A program made the translations under genes and the position numbers. A stretch of DNA of 52,695 bases. Source: Ruegeria marina. Its GTDB lineage: Bacteria; Pseudomonadota; Alphaproteobacteria; Rhodobacterales; Rhodobacteraceae. The stretch covers positions 1 to 52,695 of the forward strand of contig NZ_FMZV01000025.1 of the NCBI RefSeq assembly GCF_900101475.1, read 5' to 3'. Positions 44,609 to 52,695 of this stretch are shown piece by piece. The notes under the pieces are model-generated. The model saw only the letters and a program-made list of their open reading frames with translations, ran no database searches and had not been told where the DNA came from. The first letter of the stretch is position 1. Each line of letters starts with the position of its first letter.

Positions 44609-45292
44609 ATGAATATCGATGCAATATCGGTAAACGAAGACATCCCCGGCGTACTGCCGGCCCGGCAGGCACGCAGCCGCCGCATCAGGGACGCATACAT
44701 CGAAGCTGGCATCAAGCTTCTGAACTCGATGCGGTTCAACGATCTGAAGGTGTCGGATCTGGCGCGGGACTGCGGGCAATCGGTCGGCAGCTTTTACACT
44801 CGGTTCCAGGATAAGGAAGCCTATTTTCGCGCGCTGCGCGCGGCAGCGATAAACCTTTGCAACCTCGAGATTCATGCTCGCATCGGCGGCGACAAGCTGT
44901 ACGAGATGGAACCCGAGGAAGCTCTGGACGAGCTCGTCGATCTGATGGCAGATCTTTTTACCGGCCCGGTGCGCGGTGTCTTGCGGGAGTCCCTGCTCCG
45001 CATCCTCGAACCTGACGACCCTTGGGCGCCAATGCGCGATTCAGCACGCGAGATCATGCGAAATTACCGCCGGGCCTGCGGCACGCAATTCCCGGCGTTT
45101 GATCAGGCAGAAACCCAGACGAGGTTGAGTTTCTGTTTTCAACTGGTGGTCGGTGCGCTTCAAAACGACTTGGTGAACGACTACCACGTCTTTTCGACCA
45201 AAGACCAATCGCTGAGAAGGGGACTCAAAGAGGTCGTTCGCAATTACATGCACCCTGGCAGTGGGGCGAGTGGTGCTGTCAAAGCAAACTGA
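44609..45292 (+). CDS. TetR-family regulator with 3' end altered by IS6
   Basis: A 227-residue protein. The N-terminal helix-turn-helix is about residues 20-70 (RIRDAYIEAGIKLLNSMRFN, then LKVSDLARDCGQSVGSFYTR), followed by a helical ligand domain (LDELVDLMADLFTGPVRGVL). The IS6 terminal repeat begins at 45272, inside the reading frame: the last residues G-A-V-K-A-N and the stop are read from the IS end. The native C-terminus has therefore been replaced, probably losing only a short tail, since the length is normal for TetR. It may regulate the upstream TRAP operon. Whether it still works is unknown. Confidence 0.85.
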   Translation: MNIDAISVNEDIPGVLPARQARSRRIRDAYIEAGIKLLNSMRFNDLKVSDLARDCGQSVGSFYTRFQDKEAYFRALRAAAINLCNLEIHARIGGDKLYEMEPEEALDELVDLMADLFTGPVRGVLRESLLRILEPDDPWAPMRDSAREIMRNYRRACGTQFPAFDQAETQTRLSFCFQLVVGALQNDLVNDYHVFSTKDQSLRRGLKEVVRNYMHPGSGASGAVKAN

Positions 45293-46086
45293 CTTGAGGC
45301 GGGGAGGGCGGCTTTGTCGCGTCCGGTCATGACCAAACGTTCGCCATTTCGCTATTTCAAGACCAGCCCAGAGATCATCCGCTTGGCGGTCATGTTGTAC
45401 GTGCGGTTTCCACTGTTTCTCCGAAACGTGGAAGATTTGCTGCACGAGCGTGGCATCGATGTGAGCCACGAAGCCGTTCGGTTTTGGTGGCACAGGTTCG
45501 GGCCAATGTTCGCCAACGAGATCAGGAAACGACGTGTCGAAGGGATGAAATCGAGCCGATGGTGTTGGCATCTGGACGAGATGTTCGTTAAGATCAACGG
45601 TGAAAGACGCTACCTTTGGCGGGCGGTAGACCACGAAGGGGAAATCCTGGAAAGCTTCGTCACGAAGAAGCGGGACAAGAAGGCCGCGCTGAAATTTCCA
45701 AGGAAAGCGATGCGTAAGCATGGCTGCCCTGAAATGATCGTGACCGATCGGCTCAGGTCCTACGGTGCTGCATTGAAGGACCTCGGAGCCAGCCATCTCC
45801 AGGAAACTGGTTGCTGGTTGAACAAGCGGGCCGAGAACTCGCACCTGCCATTGCGACGATGAGAACGGGCAACGCTGCGCTTCAGGCGGATGCGAAGTTT
45901 GCAGAAATTAGCCGCCATCCACGCCTCGGTCTGCAACCATTTCAACTCGGAGCGCAGCCTAACCAGCCGACAGAATTTCAAGCTCAACTGTGCCGCCGCT
46001 CTCGCCGAGTGGCGTCAGCGCGGCGCTGCCTAAGTTCCTTCGGTTCGTGGCAAACTGAGACTGGTTAGAATCTGTCTGACAGGACC
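45272..46086 (+). mobile_element. IS6-family insertion sequence, copy C (both ends)
   Basis: The left end reads GGTGCTGTCAAAGCAAACTG from 45272; the right end, read inward, is GGTCCTGTCAGACAGATTCT, finishing at 46086. Length 815 bases is typical. The flanking 8-mers (GGGCGAGT and GGTCCAAT) do not match, so either the target duplication was lost or the element arrived through replicative cointegration/deletion. Confidence 0.85.
45329..46034 (+). pseudogene. IS6-family transposase with premature stop (copy C)
   Basis: Otherwise complete, about 234 codons. An N-terminal zinc-finger-less HTH (NVEDLLHERGIDVSHEAVRF) is followed by DDE residues in WHLDEMFVKIN, VTDRLRSYG and KRAENSHLP. A single in-frame TGA at 45860-45862 follows LPLRR, probably from CGA; the downstream frame continues ERATLRFRRMRSL to LAEWRQRGAA and a normal stop near 46034. 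The C-terminal fifth would be lost, so activity is unlikely unless readthrough occurs. The ATG at 45329 is chosen; an upstream ATG-like start at 45314 lies in the same frame. Confidence 0.88.
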
Positions 46087-46199
46087 GGTCCAATTGCAGA
46101 GTACGATTTTGGCTGGATATGGGTCGAGCTTGGGCAGCAGAAATATCGGCGATGATGGCAAACGCGGTGGCGCCGGATGGCGATTAAGCGGGAAGGGTG

Positions 46200-46587
46200 C
46201 ACAGGCTACATCAACGCCAAATCAACCTGCGACTGCGGACTTCGCGCGGTTGCGCCCCCTTTTTCACGCTGAGGCTCGAAGCTGTGCGGTGCGCTTGCAA
46301 GTAGGTCATGTCGATTATGATCGTCTTGTTGGTCGCGGCCTCGGCGGCCAGGCGCAACATGAGCTTGGCAAGGATCCTTTTGTCGTTCCAACGTTTCCAG
46401 CGATTGTACAGGGTTTTGGCTGGCCGTATTCTCGCAGCGCATCGCACTACCGCACCCCATTGAGATTGATGAAGAATATTCCATTCAGAACACGTCGGTC
46501 GTCGACGCGGGGCCTGCCATGGCTCTTTGGAAAGAAGGGCTTCAGACGTTCCATTTGGGCGTTGCTCAGCCAGAAAAGGTTGCTCAT
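46200..46587 (-). pseudogene. IS5-family transposase remnant, N-terminal half
   Basis: Starts MSNLFWLSNAQMERLKPFFP at 46587 and continues RPRVDDRRVLNGIFFINLNG. A TAG replaces the conserved tryptophan in VRWCD; a frameshift at about 46440 brings in TLYNRWKRWNDKRILAKLML and TIIIDMTYLQAHRTASSLSV, with the DDE aspartate in IIDMTYL. It is truncated after KKG, losing the rest of the catalytic domain. Confidence 0.8.
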
Positions 46588-46823
46588 CGTTCAGGTCGCG
46601 GTGCGCGGCCTGAATCATGCCAAGAAACTGAAGTCAATAGGTCTAGAGCGAGTGTCTGTTTGGTGCCCTGGAGCAGGGCTGGGAGCTTGAAGTCCCGTTG
46701 GCTGCCCCTTTGACTCTGGCGCTTTTCGATCAAGGAAATACAGGTCTTCTCGAAGCCTGTAGAGAGTTTGTCGTTCCTAACTTGACGCCCGAAAACCAAT
46801 AGAATAGTACCGGTGAACGCCGA

Positions 46824-46866
46824 GCGGGCGTTGTGTAATGGTAAGACCCTTGCCTTCCAAGGAAAA
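46824..46866 (+). tRNA. 5' relic of a tRNA-Gly(UCC)-like gene, candidate integration site
   Basis: GCGGGCGTTGTGTAATGGTA, then the anticodon-arm segment CTTGCCTTCCAAGG, resembles the acceptor 5' strand, D-arm and anticodon loop (TCC anticodon) of bacterial tRNA-Gly. D-stem pairing is degenerate, and no T-arm or matching 3' acceptor follows (the next bases are AAAGTCTTGAGTTGCAC). It is not a working tRNA. P4-type integrases commonly use tRNA genes, and one begins 120 bases downstream, so this is plausibly an attachment-site half or relic. Confidence 0.45.
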
Positions 46867-46872
46867 GTCTTG

Positions 46873-46970
46873 AGTTGCACAGAGTAGCATGTAGTTGCTA
46901 ATAATTTCATTTTGTTGAATAATTGATTGCGCCGAGTATCACTCAGTTGCACTTGATATCATGTAGCTTC
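46873..46970 (+). repeat. Pair of imperfect direct repeats upstream of integrase
   Basis: AGTTGCACAGAGTAGCATGT (from 46873) and AGTTGCACTTGATATCATGT (from 46945), 72 bases apart in the same orientation, share AGTTGCAC and CATGTAG at equal spacing. They lie between the tRNA relic and the integrase start, where arm-type integrase-binding sites would be expected. Confidence 0.5.
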
Positions 46971-46988
46971 CGACAAAAAGCCGACAAA

Positions 46989-48068
46989 ATGCCAAAGCTG
47001 ACTGAGACCTTCGCCCGCAAGGTTCCGCAGACAAAATCGGGAACCGACAAGCACTGGGACAGCGAGGTGAAAGGCCTCGTTCTCTTCGTCGGGAAGCGGT
47101 CGAAGACCTGGTATTTTCAGAAAGATGTGGGCGGCCAAACCCAGCGGGTTCTGATCGGCCGGTTCCCGACGATCTCGGCAGATATCGCCCGCCAGACCGC
47201 GATGGGCTTTGCGCTGGAATGGGGCAGGGGGGCTGGAAAGAAACTCCAGATCGGCGCTCCAACGCTAAAGGACGCAATGGAGAGCTATCTGGCGCGGCCA
47301 AAGCTCAGATCAGATGTGCACAAACTCAGTGTCCGGCAGCAATTCGATCTCCATTTGAAGGATTGGCTGAAGTTGCCACTCGATGAGATCACCAAGGCGA
47401 TGGTCGTTGATCGGCACCGGTCGATGGCAAAGTCCCCTTCGGCGGCCAATCACACGCTGAAGTATTTCCGTACAATCTGGAACAATGCTCGCAGGGTGCA
47501 TGACCTGACGGAAAGCCCTACGATGGCAATCGAGTGGTTTGATGAACGACCGAAGGGCACGATCATAGAGGACCTTAAGGAATGGCACCGTGAAGTGGAT
47601 GACCTCTTCAACCCGATCCACAAGGTTTTCTACGAGTTGATCCTGTTCACCGGGTTTCGCAAGACCGAAGCCCTGACACTGGAATGGAAGAACATTCATG
47701 AGGATCATATCCATCTACCAATGACCAAGAACGGGCGCAGTTTCGATTTTCCGATCTCGCAGCTGCACCACGAAATCTTGGCGCCGGTCCGTGGATTGAG
47801 CCGGCAATGGGTGTTTCCATCGCCGAAGTCCTTTACGGGCTACATTACCGGCCCTGAGAAGATTACTTGGTCTCCGCACGCGCATCGGCGCACCTTCGCG
47901 ACGATGGCGATGGAAGCGGGCGTCCTAGAGGAGATAGTGGGTCGACTGCTAAACCACACGCCGCTTTCGATCACCGGGCAGAGATATTTGAAACCATCCT
48001 TAGATGCCTTGCGCCCGGCCATGGAGACAGTTTGTGCGGAGCTCCAGAGCCGCATAAACGCGCGCTAG
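46989..48068 (+). CDS. Tyrosine-type integrase (P4-like, with N-terminal arm domain)
   Basis: A 359-residue integrase. An N-terminal DUF4102-type arm-binding region (residues 5-70; KVPQTKSGTDKHWDSEVKGL, then FVGKRSKTWYFQ) leads to a core-binding domain (about 80-180). The catalytic domain has R in FTGFRKTEALTL, H-x-x-R in WSPHAHRRTFATMA, H in LLNHTPLS and tyrosine in GQRYLKPS. All catalytic residues are present, so it may be active. The ATG at 46989 is preferred; an upstream TTG at 46923 is open in frame. Adjacent to a tRNA-Gly relic and direct repeats, it marks the left end of an integrated element running rightward. Confidence 0.92.
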   Translation: MPKLTETFARKVPQTKSGTDKHWDSEVKGLVLFVGKRSKTWYFQKDVGGQTQRVLIGRFPTISADIARQTAMGFALEWGRGAGKKLQIGAPTLKDAMESYLARPKLRSDVHKLSVRQQFDLHLKDWLKLPLDEITKAMVVDRHRSMAKSPSAANHTLKYFRTIWNNARRVHDLTESPTMAIEWFDERPKGTIIEDLKEWHREVDDLFNPIHKVFYELILFTGFRKTEALTLEWKNIHEDHIHLPMTKNGRSFDFPISQLHHEILAPVRGLSRQWVFPSPKSFTGYITGPEKITWSPHAHRRTFATMAMEAGVLEEIVGRLLNHTPLSITGQRYLKPSLDALRPAMETVCAELQSRINAR

Positions 48069-48157
48069 CGTTGCTGAGCGGCGCGATGCTGAGCTAGCAC
48101 TGACGGGGTTGCAAGCGCAGAGCTTTGGCAATGCCACACCTAAAACTGGCGCCCGTA

Positions 48158-48421
48158 TCAATGCATGCGTGGCGGCCGACCACTACCTTCGCGGCCTTCC
48201 GGCTCCTCCGCCAGTGTCATCCCGTCTGCAACCATACTCAGAATGTCAGCGGCGGGAACACCAGCGCGAGCAAGGCTGGCCACCATCTCCACAATAAGCC
48301 TGTCAGTTAGGCAATCAATGCAGATTCTCTGATCTTGCGCGCGATCGGCCAAAGCCTTCAGTTCCCGTTGGATGAAGTCTTCAAATGCCTGTTGATCGCT
48401 GTGAGTGGTTCCATCCGGCAT
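48158..48421 (-). CDS. Small hypothetical protein
   Basis: An 87-residue acidic-to-basic helical protein, transcribed towards the integrase. MPDGTTHSDQQAFEDFIQRE, then a C-x-x-C (RICIDCLTDRLI) and VEMVASLARAGVPAADILSM. No recognised domain, no signal peptide, and a weak ribosome site. The regular amphipathic helices suggest a real protein, of the kind often found in genomic islands, but a chance frame cannot be excluded. Confidence 0.45.
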   Translation of the reverse strand: MPDGTTHSDQQAFEDFIQRELKALADRAQDQRICIDCLTDRLIVEMVASLARAGVPAADILSMVADGMTLAEEPEGREGSGRPPRMH

Positions 48422-48985
48422 TTGTTTCTCCCAAGTCCTGCCTCGGGCCTCCCGTTAGGCCGCTACCCTGCCTTATGGGAATCGAGGCGGAAGGCCAATC
48501 GTCGAAACAAGAGCACATTGCACAATTTTGCCGCTGTCTCGGGCGACGAATTGATGCCGAGAGACAACATGCCTGCTTTCTAGTTCTCGAATGCCGCCCC
48601 AAGGACCGGCTTCTGCGATAATCTTCATTGGAGGGAACGAGAGTTCCCTTTCCTCCCAGTTGGACTGGCCGACGTTTGCACGTCGGCCCTTTTTTAGTTT
48701 CCACTATACCTGACTCACAGCAAGCTCATTGTTTGGCAGTCTTCTTAGAGACTTCATTCCGCTTGAACACAGCGAGATTGGGTTCCCTCGTACTTGCGAA
48801 ACCCCGTCAGTTGATCTAATTTCTGCTGCAGAGGCCTTACCGCTGACAAGATCGGCCGTCTGGTTCTCGAGTTCGGCATGTGCCGGCGTTTTGCGTCCGC
48901 CTTGCTGCGCGTCTAAGAGCTCGCTTCTTGCGAGCGCATTATTCGTTGCAGCCGGCCCTTGGGTCGCAAGGTGAGACGCTTAGAC
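48422..48985. other. Mostly non-coding stretch with a terminator
   Basis: No convincing gene. A 48-codon plus-strand frame (48475-48621) ends shortly before the terminator at 48667 but lacks a ribosome site. The rest contains no recognisable domain on either strand. Confidence 0.45.
48667..48695 (+). terminator. Strong intrinsic terminator (plus strand)
   Basis: A perfect 9-bp stem GGCCGACGT / ACGTCGGCC with a TTGC loop (48667-48688), then C and a T6 run at 48690-48695. No clear gene lies just upstream, so it may end a small RNA or a short frame, or be inherited from a former gene. Confidence 0.75.
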
Positions 48986-49237
48986 ATGGCACAGGACAAT
49001 TCTCCCCAAAATACAGCCTTCGGGTGTGGGTATTCTCCATATTGGCTGATGACGCGAGACGAGGTTGAGGACGTCTTTGGCTTGAGCAAGCGGTGGTTGG
49101 AGGTGGCTGCATGCCGACGAGAAGGCCCACCGATCGTGCGGATCTCTGCGCGGATGGTTCGCTATAGGTTTCGTGACGTAGAAGCGTGGATCGCGTCGCA
49201 AGTGGACCACGGTCTGGGCGGGGAGGGTCCGAAATGA
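48986..49237 (+). CDS. Helix-turn-helix protein, excisionase/AlpA-like, first
   Basis: An 83-residue protein. A winged-helix MerR-like fold is suggested by YWLMTRDEVEDVFGLSKRWL and EGPPIVRISARMVRYRFRDV, with the EAWIASQ end typical of AlpA/Xis-type DNA-binding proteins. The ATG at 48986 is preferred over an upstream start nine codons away. Its stop overlaps the next start (ATGATG at 49234). It probably directs recombination or regulates the recombinase genes downstream. Confidence 0.75.
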   Translation: MAQDNSPQNTAFGCGYSPYWLMTRDEVEDVFGLSKRWLEVAACRREGPPIVRISARMVRYRFRDVEAWIASQVDHGLGGEGPK

Positions 49238-49428
49238 TGCGCCCTAAAAAGCACGCTTTCGAGCCGTTGCTGACCATTGAGGACGTCGCCGCGGTTCTAC
49301 AGTGCTCTCTGAAGACGGTTCAACGCCGTATAGATGCCGGTGATCTCCCTGTCATCCGCGACGGAAGAATGGTTCGCGTACATCCCGCGGACCTCGATCG
49401 CTACATCAAACAGCGGCGGGGAGTGTGA
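49234..49428 (+). CDS. Helix-turn-helix protein, excisionase-like (HTH_17), second
   Basis: A 64-residue protein: LLTIEDVAAVLQCSLKTVQR, RIDAGDLPVIRDGRMVRVHP and ADLDRYIKQR are the complete HTH_17/excisionase pattern. The start overlaps the previous stop by four bases, so the two are co-translated. Two consecutive small DNA-binding proteins ahead of a recombinase pair suggests that they act together as directionality factors. Confidence 0.85.
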   Translation: MMRPKKHAFEPLLTIEDVAAVLQCSLKTVQRRIDAGDLPVIRDGRMVRVHPADLDRYIKQRRGV

Positions 49429-49594
49429 CCTATGGTGTCTTCTAGTGTCCTGATAAATCGCAGTTTACGAGAGCTTCGGGAGAATATGCCCATCAGTCTG
49501 AGAGGAGAACAATCTGCTACCTTTTCCCGAATCCAGGGGAAAGTCCCCTCAAGTCTTCCCGAGACCACACTTGTCTCAAACCGGGGGTCCCGAC

Positions 49595-51292
49595 ATGACT
49601 GAACACAAGCCGATCCAACCGAAAGATGTCTTTGCGTCGCTGCCCAGGATGACGTTTGCGGATGTGCGCGATGCTGCCGTAAGCGAGGTCTCTGGCACGC
49701 GTCTGCGGGACCTTCGTTCTGCCTTCCGTTTCCTGGAGGATCGAATGGGTCTAGATCTGACGCAAACGCCTGCGACCGCGGCGATTGTCCGCGAAATATT
49801 CGAGAACCAGCGACCCGATACCCTGGGCATTTCCGTGAAGCGCTTGGAGAACATCCGGTCAATCGTTAGTCAGACCCTCAGGTCTCACGGCCCCCGTAGG
49901 AAATGGATCACGCAGGAGATTGAGCCAGCACCTGTGTGGCAAGCTCTACTCGATCTTTTGGAGCGCAGGGAAGACCGTTGGGCTCTTGGCCGGATTGCTT
50001 GTTACTGCACGGAGATGAAGATTGCGCCCGATGAGCTCCGCAGCGCGATGCTGGGCGGCTTCTGGCAAGCTTTGTGCCATGAGGTGACGTCCAAATCGCC
50101 GAAGGCGATCTTCAAGCGGACGATCCACGCCTGGAACCGTGCCCTGAGGGAGGTGCCGGACTGGCCTGGCGAGGGGCTTGGTTCTCCCTTCAAAACCAAT
50201 CCCTACATGTTGCCCCTTGAGGCATTCCCGGCGGGCTTTCAGGAGGCCGTTGTCGCATGGGAAGTTCGCTTGTGCAATCCCGATCCGCTCGATCCGACTT
50301 CGCCCATCCGCGCATATCGTTCGGCGACCATTGAGGGGTATCGCTATGCCTTCCGGAGGCTGGCGACGGCGCTGGTGAAATCCAGCACCGTTCCGATCGA
50401 TCGGATTACCGGGTTCGAGGTGTTCTTCGTGGAGGATCACTTCAAGTCAGCCCTACGCCCGTTTCTCAAAGGCGAACGGGTCAAGACAGAAGGGTATGCT
50501 CACAAGATGGCAACGCAGATGATTGCGGTTGGCCGATACCACCTCGGTTATGATGATGCGCGCCTGGCGCCGTTGATTGCGATTGCACAGCGTCTTAAGC
50601 CGAAAGACATCGGAAGGATGGGAGAACGCAATCGCAAGCGCCTTGAGCAATTTGACGACGAGGACGTGGTGCGGCGCCTGTTGCGCTTTCCGGAAGAGGA
50701 ACTTGCCCGGGCACACAATCAACGCAACAAACTCCGGCGTGCGAAAGGTGTCGAGCGCGCTTTGGCAGTCTCGCTGGCGATCTTTACAGGGATGCGGATC
50801 AAGAACCTGCGCCAGCTCAACCAGGATGCCCAGATACTGCGGAGCGGGAAGCGGGTCTTCGTGCACCTGTCCGACGAAGAAACCAAGAGCCACAGGGCAT
50901 TGGACTTGGAGTTGCCCTCAGAAACGGTCGGACTGCTCGACCAGTTTCTTGCGGATCATCGCCCGCTCTTGCCCGGCTCCGATGGGCCGTATCTGTTCCC
51001 TAGCGAGCAGGGTGGTCCGCGATCTTACTCCGCTTTGCGGGGCGCTTTGAGCCGCACTCTTTGGCAGCATGCGGGCATCCGTATCTCGCCACACCTCTTT
51101 CGTCACGCCATCGCCAAGATCGTGGTCGAACGGCATCCGGAGCGGGCGCTTGATGTCAGTCGTCGACTTGGCCACAAGTCCATCAATACCACGTATCAGT
51201 CTTACCTCGGCACCGAGGGACCTGCCGCCAGCCGTCGCATCAACGCGTTGCTCAAGGACCTGCGGGATGATCCCTCCGAGGGCGAGACATGA
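49595..51292 (+). CDS. Large tyrosine recombinase, first of a tandem pair
   Basis: A 565-residue protein, longer than the usual 300-400. The C-terminal catalytic domain has R in IFTGMRIKNLRQLNQ, H-x-x-R in SPHLFRHAIAKIV, H in LGHKSINTTYQ and the tyrosine in YQSYLGTE. About 360 residues precede it, with a core-binding-type segment (ATIEGYRYAFRRLATALVKS) and an extension of unknown function. The ATG at 49595 is chosen; a TTG at 49571 is open in frame. Its stop overlaps the next recombinase start. Related paired recombinases occur in Tn554-type and recombinase-in-trio elements. Confidence 0.87.
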   Translation: MTEHKPIQPKDVFASLPRMTFADVRDAAVSEVSGTRLRDLRSAFRFLEDRMGLDLTQTPATAAIVREIFENQRPDTLGISVKRLENIRSIVSQTLRSHGPRRKWITQEIEPAPVWQALLDLLERREDRWALGRIACYCTEMKIAPDELRSAMLGGFWQALCHEVTSKSPKAIFKRTIHAWNRALREVPDWPGEGLGSPFKTNPYMLPLEAFPAGFQEAVVAWEVRLCNPDPLDPTSPIRAYRSATIEGYRYAFRRLATALVKSSTVPIDRITGFEVFFVEDHFKSALRPFLKGERVKTEGYAHKMATQMIAVGRYHLGYDDARLAPLIAIAQRLKPKDIGRMGERNRKRLEQFDDEDVVRRLLRFPEEELARAHNQRNKLRRAKGVERALAVSLAIFTGMRIKNLRQLNQDAQILRSGKRVFVHLSDEETKSHRALDLELPSETVGLLDQFLADHRPLLPGSDGPYLFPSEQGGPRSYSALRGALSRTLWQHAGIRISPHLFRHAIAKIVVERHPERALDVSRRLGHKSINTTYQSYLGTEGPAASRRINALLKDLRDDPSEGET

Positions 51293-52428
51293 AGCGCGGC
51301 TGGCCCAACCTTCGTTACCCGGCATGGCCCGAACCGGATCGCGTTGCCTGGCGGCACTTGCTGCGCGACGGCGACATTCTGGACGGGCGCGGGCGAGGGG
51401 TTCATTGGGCTGAGGCAACGCGCAGCACAGTCCAGAAGCATTACGCGGGCTGGTTGGGGTGGCTAAATCAGCATGAGATCCTCGACCCCTACATTGGACC
51501 TGCCGACCGCATCACGCCCGAGGCGGTCACAGCCTATGCGCGTGAGTTGATGGCCTGCGTCGCTCCCAAGACGGTGGAGACCTATCTGCGCGATCTCAAG
51601 GTGGTGGCAAAGGCGATGTCACCCGACCGGGATTGGCGGTGGCTCATGGATCTTTCAAAGCGCCTCAAGCACTGGGCCAGGCCGAGCCGCTCTCACACAA
51701 TCCGCCAGCTCTCGGCCCAGCAGATGTTTGGTCGGTGCCTGTGCGAGCTGGATCGACTGGCGGAACAGGACTTCAGCGTGGGCAAGCATCGAATCGGCTA
51801 CCGGGATACCTTGTTGGTTGCTGTGCTTATCTGTTGCCCGATTCGACTGAGAAACCTTGCGATGATCCGGATCGGGCAGCATTTGCAGCTCTGTGGACAT
51901 GAATGGCATTTGCGCTTTGCGACCTCAGAAACCAAGACCGGCCAGTCGCTGCATCATGTCCTTCAAGTGGATCTTCGCCAGCATGTGGACAGATACATCC
52001 ATCATGTGCGCCCGGCATTCCCGACCGCGGAAGAGACCGACCGGCTTTTGCTTGCCAGCAAGGGGAAACCAATGGCGCATCATTCGATCTACGATCGGGT
52101 TTGCCGCCAGTCACACCACTTGTTTGGTGAAAGATTGTCGCCGCATTCCTTCCGCACGATCAGTGCCACCTTTCTGGCGGAGGCGTCGCTGGAGGATGCG
52201 TTGCACGCAAGGGCGCTTCTGGGACACCGGTCACCAGCCACCACAGAGACATTTTATATCAAGGCAAATCAGCTGAAGGCATCTCAGGCGGTTGCGGCCG
52301 TTTTGCGAGGCATAAGGGATGCACCCGACGGCCAGAAGGCGAAGCCGGATGCGAAAGACGAAGTCTGGAGCCTAAAAGGCGCCAGTTCTGGGAGCCAGGC
52401 GATACCGTCACCTACCAGATCACCGTGA
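51289..52428 (+). CDS. Tyrosine recombinase, second of a tandem pair
   Basis: A 379-residue protein coupled to the previous one by a four-base overlap. A core-binding domain (residues about 60-130; [20 protein letters not shown]) is followed by a catalytic domain with R in [15 protein letters not shown]-x-x-R in [14 protein letters not shown] in [12 protein letters not shown] and the tyrosine in ETFYIKANQ. The last 50 residues (from about [15 protein letters not shown]) look like run-on sequence: they continue into the DUF11-type DNA that follows in another frame, so the native end of the element may lie near 52380. All catalytic residues are kept. Confidence 0.87.
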   Translation: MKRGWPNLRYPAWPEPDRVAWRHLLRDGDILDGRGRGVHWAEATRSTVQKHYAGWLGWLNQHEILDPYIGPADRITPEAVTAYARELMACVAPKTVETYLRDLKVVAKAMSPDRDWRWLMDLSKRLKHWARPSRSHTIRQLSAQQMFGRCLCELDRLAEQDFSVGKHRIGYRDTLLVAVLICCPIRLRNLAMIRIGQHLQLCGHEWHLRFATSETKTGQSLHHVLQVDLRQHVDRYIHHVRPAFPTAEETDRLLLASKGKPMAHHSIYDRVCRQSHHLFGERLSPHSFRTISATFLAEASLEDALHARALLGHRSPATTETFYIKANQLKASQAVAAVLRGIRDAPDGQKAKPDAKDEVWSLKGASSGSQAIPSPTRSP

Positions 52429-52695
52429 CCAACGCCGGTCCGGCGCAGGCGACCAATGTCAGCTTGACCGACAGCCTTCCGGCGGGGCTCACCGCCACCG
52501 CCAATAACGGCACCACCGCCACCGGCACCTATACTGCTGGCACCGGGGTCTGGGCCATTGGCACTCTGGCCAATGGCGCCAGCGCCACGCTGACGCTTGA
52601 AGGTGTGGTTGATGCCGGCCAGGCCGGCAATACCATCACCAACACCACGACCGCGGCTTCCGGGGATCAGACCGATCCGGGCACTGCGGGTGACG
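52392..52695 (+). CDS. DUF11-repeat protein fragment (runs off window)
   Basis: From 52392 the frame reads [20 protein letters not shown], then [36 protein letters not shown] and [18 protein letters not shown]: one complete DUF11 (conserved repeat) unit. These occur in tandem in large secreted or surface proteins. The frame is open to the window end. It overlaps the last 37 bases of the second recombinase in a different frame and shows no start codon or ribosome site, so this is the interior of a longer gene, presumably broken by the recombinase element. Confidence 0.75.

Noticed and set aside
48130-48420. CRISPR array or other regularly spaced repeats
   Set aside because: No repeat-spacer periodicity was found here or anywhere in the window; the only short-unit repeat is within the permease gene at 33.8 kb.

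Overview
The window looks like accessory DNA from an alphaproteobacterium, most likely the roseobacter/Rhodobacterales group. I infer this from the high-GC coding style, two complete TRAP transporters plus a fragment of a third, MocD/MocE-type oxygenase parts, and IS6/IS3/IS110 debris. No ribosomal or other core genes are present, so placement is at group level only and I cannot tell chromosome from plasmid.

Layout. (1) 0.7-9.1 kb: a LysR regulator diverges from a TRAP-serine hydrolase operon. Decayed remains of an indolepyruvate ferredoxin oxidoreductase and an FMN alpha-hydroxyacid dehydrogenase follow, then a GntR regulator. (2) 9.2-12.6 kb, minus strand: an oxygenase operon with a MocD-like desaturase-fold oxygenase, a MocE-like Rieske ferredoxin, a PanB-like protein with altered metal ligands, and a Rieske non-heme-iron oxygenase. 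(3) 12.7-21.3 kb: a truncated TRAP DctM fused to a broken IS6 copy, an Omp85-type barrel, IS3/IS110/IS630 debris, a secreted D-aminoacylase-like amidohydrolase (17.1 kb) and a small potassium channel. (4) 21.4-32.4 kb: an AraC regulator diverges from an export-targeted operon of an OprB-like porin, a second outer-membrane barrel, a second D-aminoacylase-like enzyme, a small secreted protein and four tandem paralogous amidohydrolases, closed by a strong terminator. (5) 32.4-35.1 kb: an ABC transporter with a histidine-rich periplasmic loop, plus a DUF3299 lipoprotein-like/secreted protein, resembling zinc-handling loci. (6) 35.2-37.0 kb: an IS6 copy interrupted by an IS110-type element. (7) 37.0-45.3 kb: a five-gene minus-strand operon (NTF2-like, small protein, nitroreductase-like, aldehyde dehydrogenase, TauE/SafE) divergent from a second TRAP operon and a TetR gene whose 3' end lies in an IS6 end. 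(8) 46-52.7 kb: an IS5 relic, a tRNA-Gly relic, a P4-type integrase with repeated sequences upstream, two excisionase-like genes, two tandem tyrosine recombinases and the start of a DUF11-repeat coding region running off the window.

Functionally this is a patchwork of uptake and catabolic modules assembled by IS elements and integrases. The best candidate for an undescribed system is 17-35 kb: outer-membrane entry proteins, six secreted binuclear-type amidohydrolases in two families and a metal-linked ABC transporter. I propose that it degrades an amide- or peptide-like substrate in the periplasm. The substrate cannot be read from the sequence.
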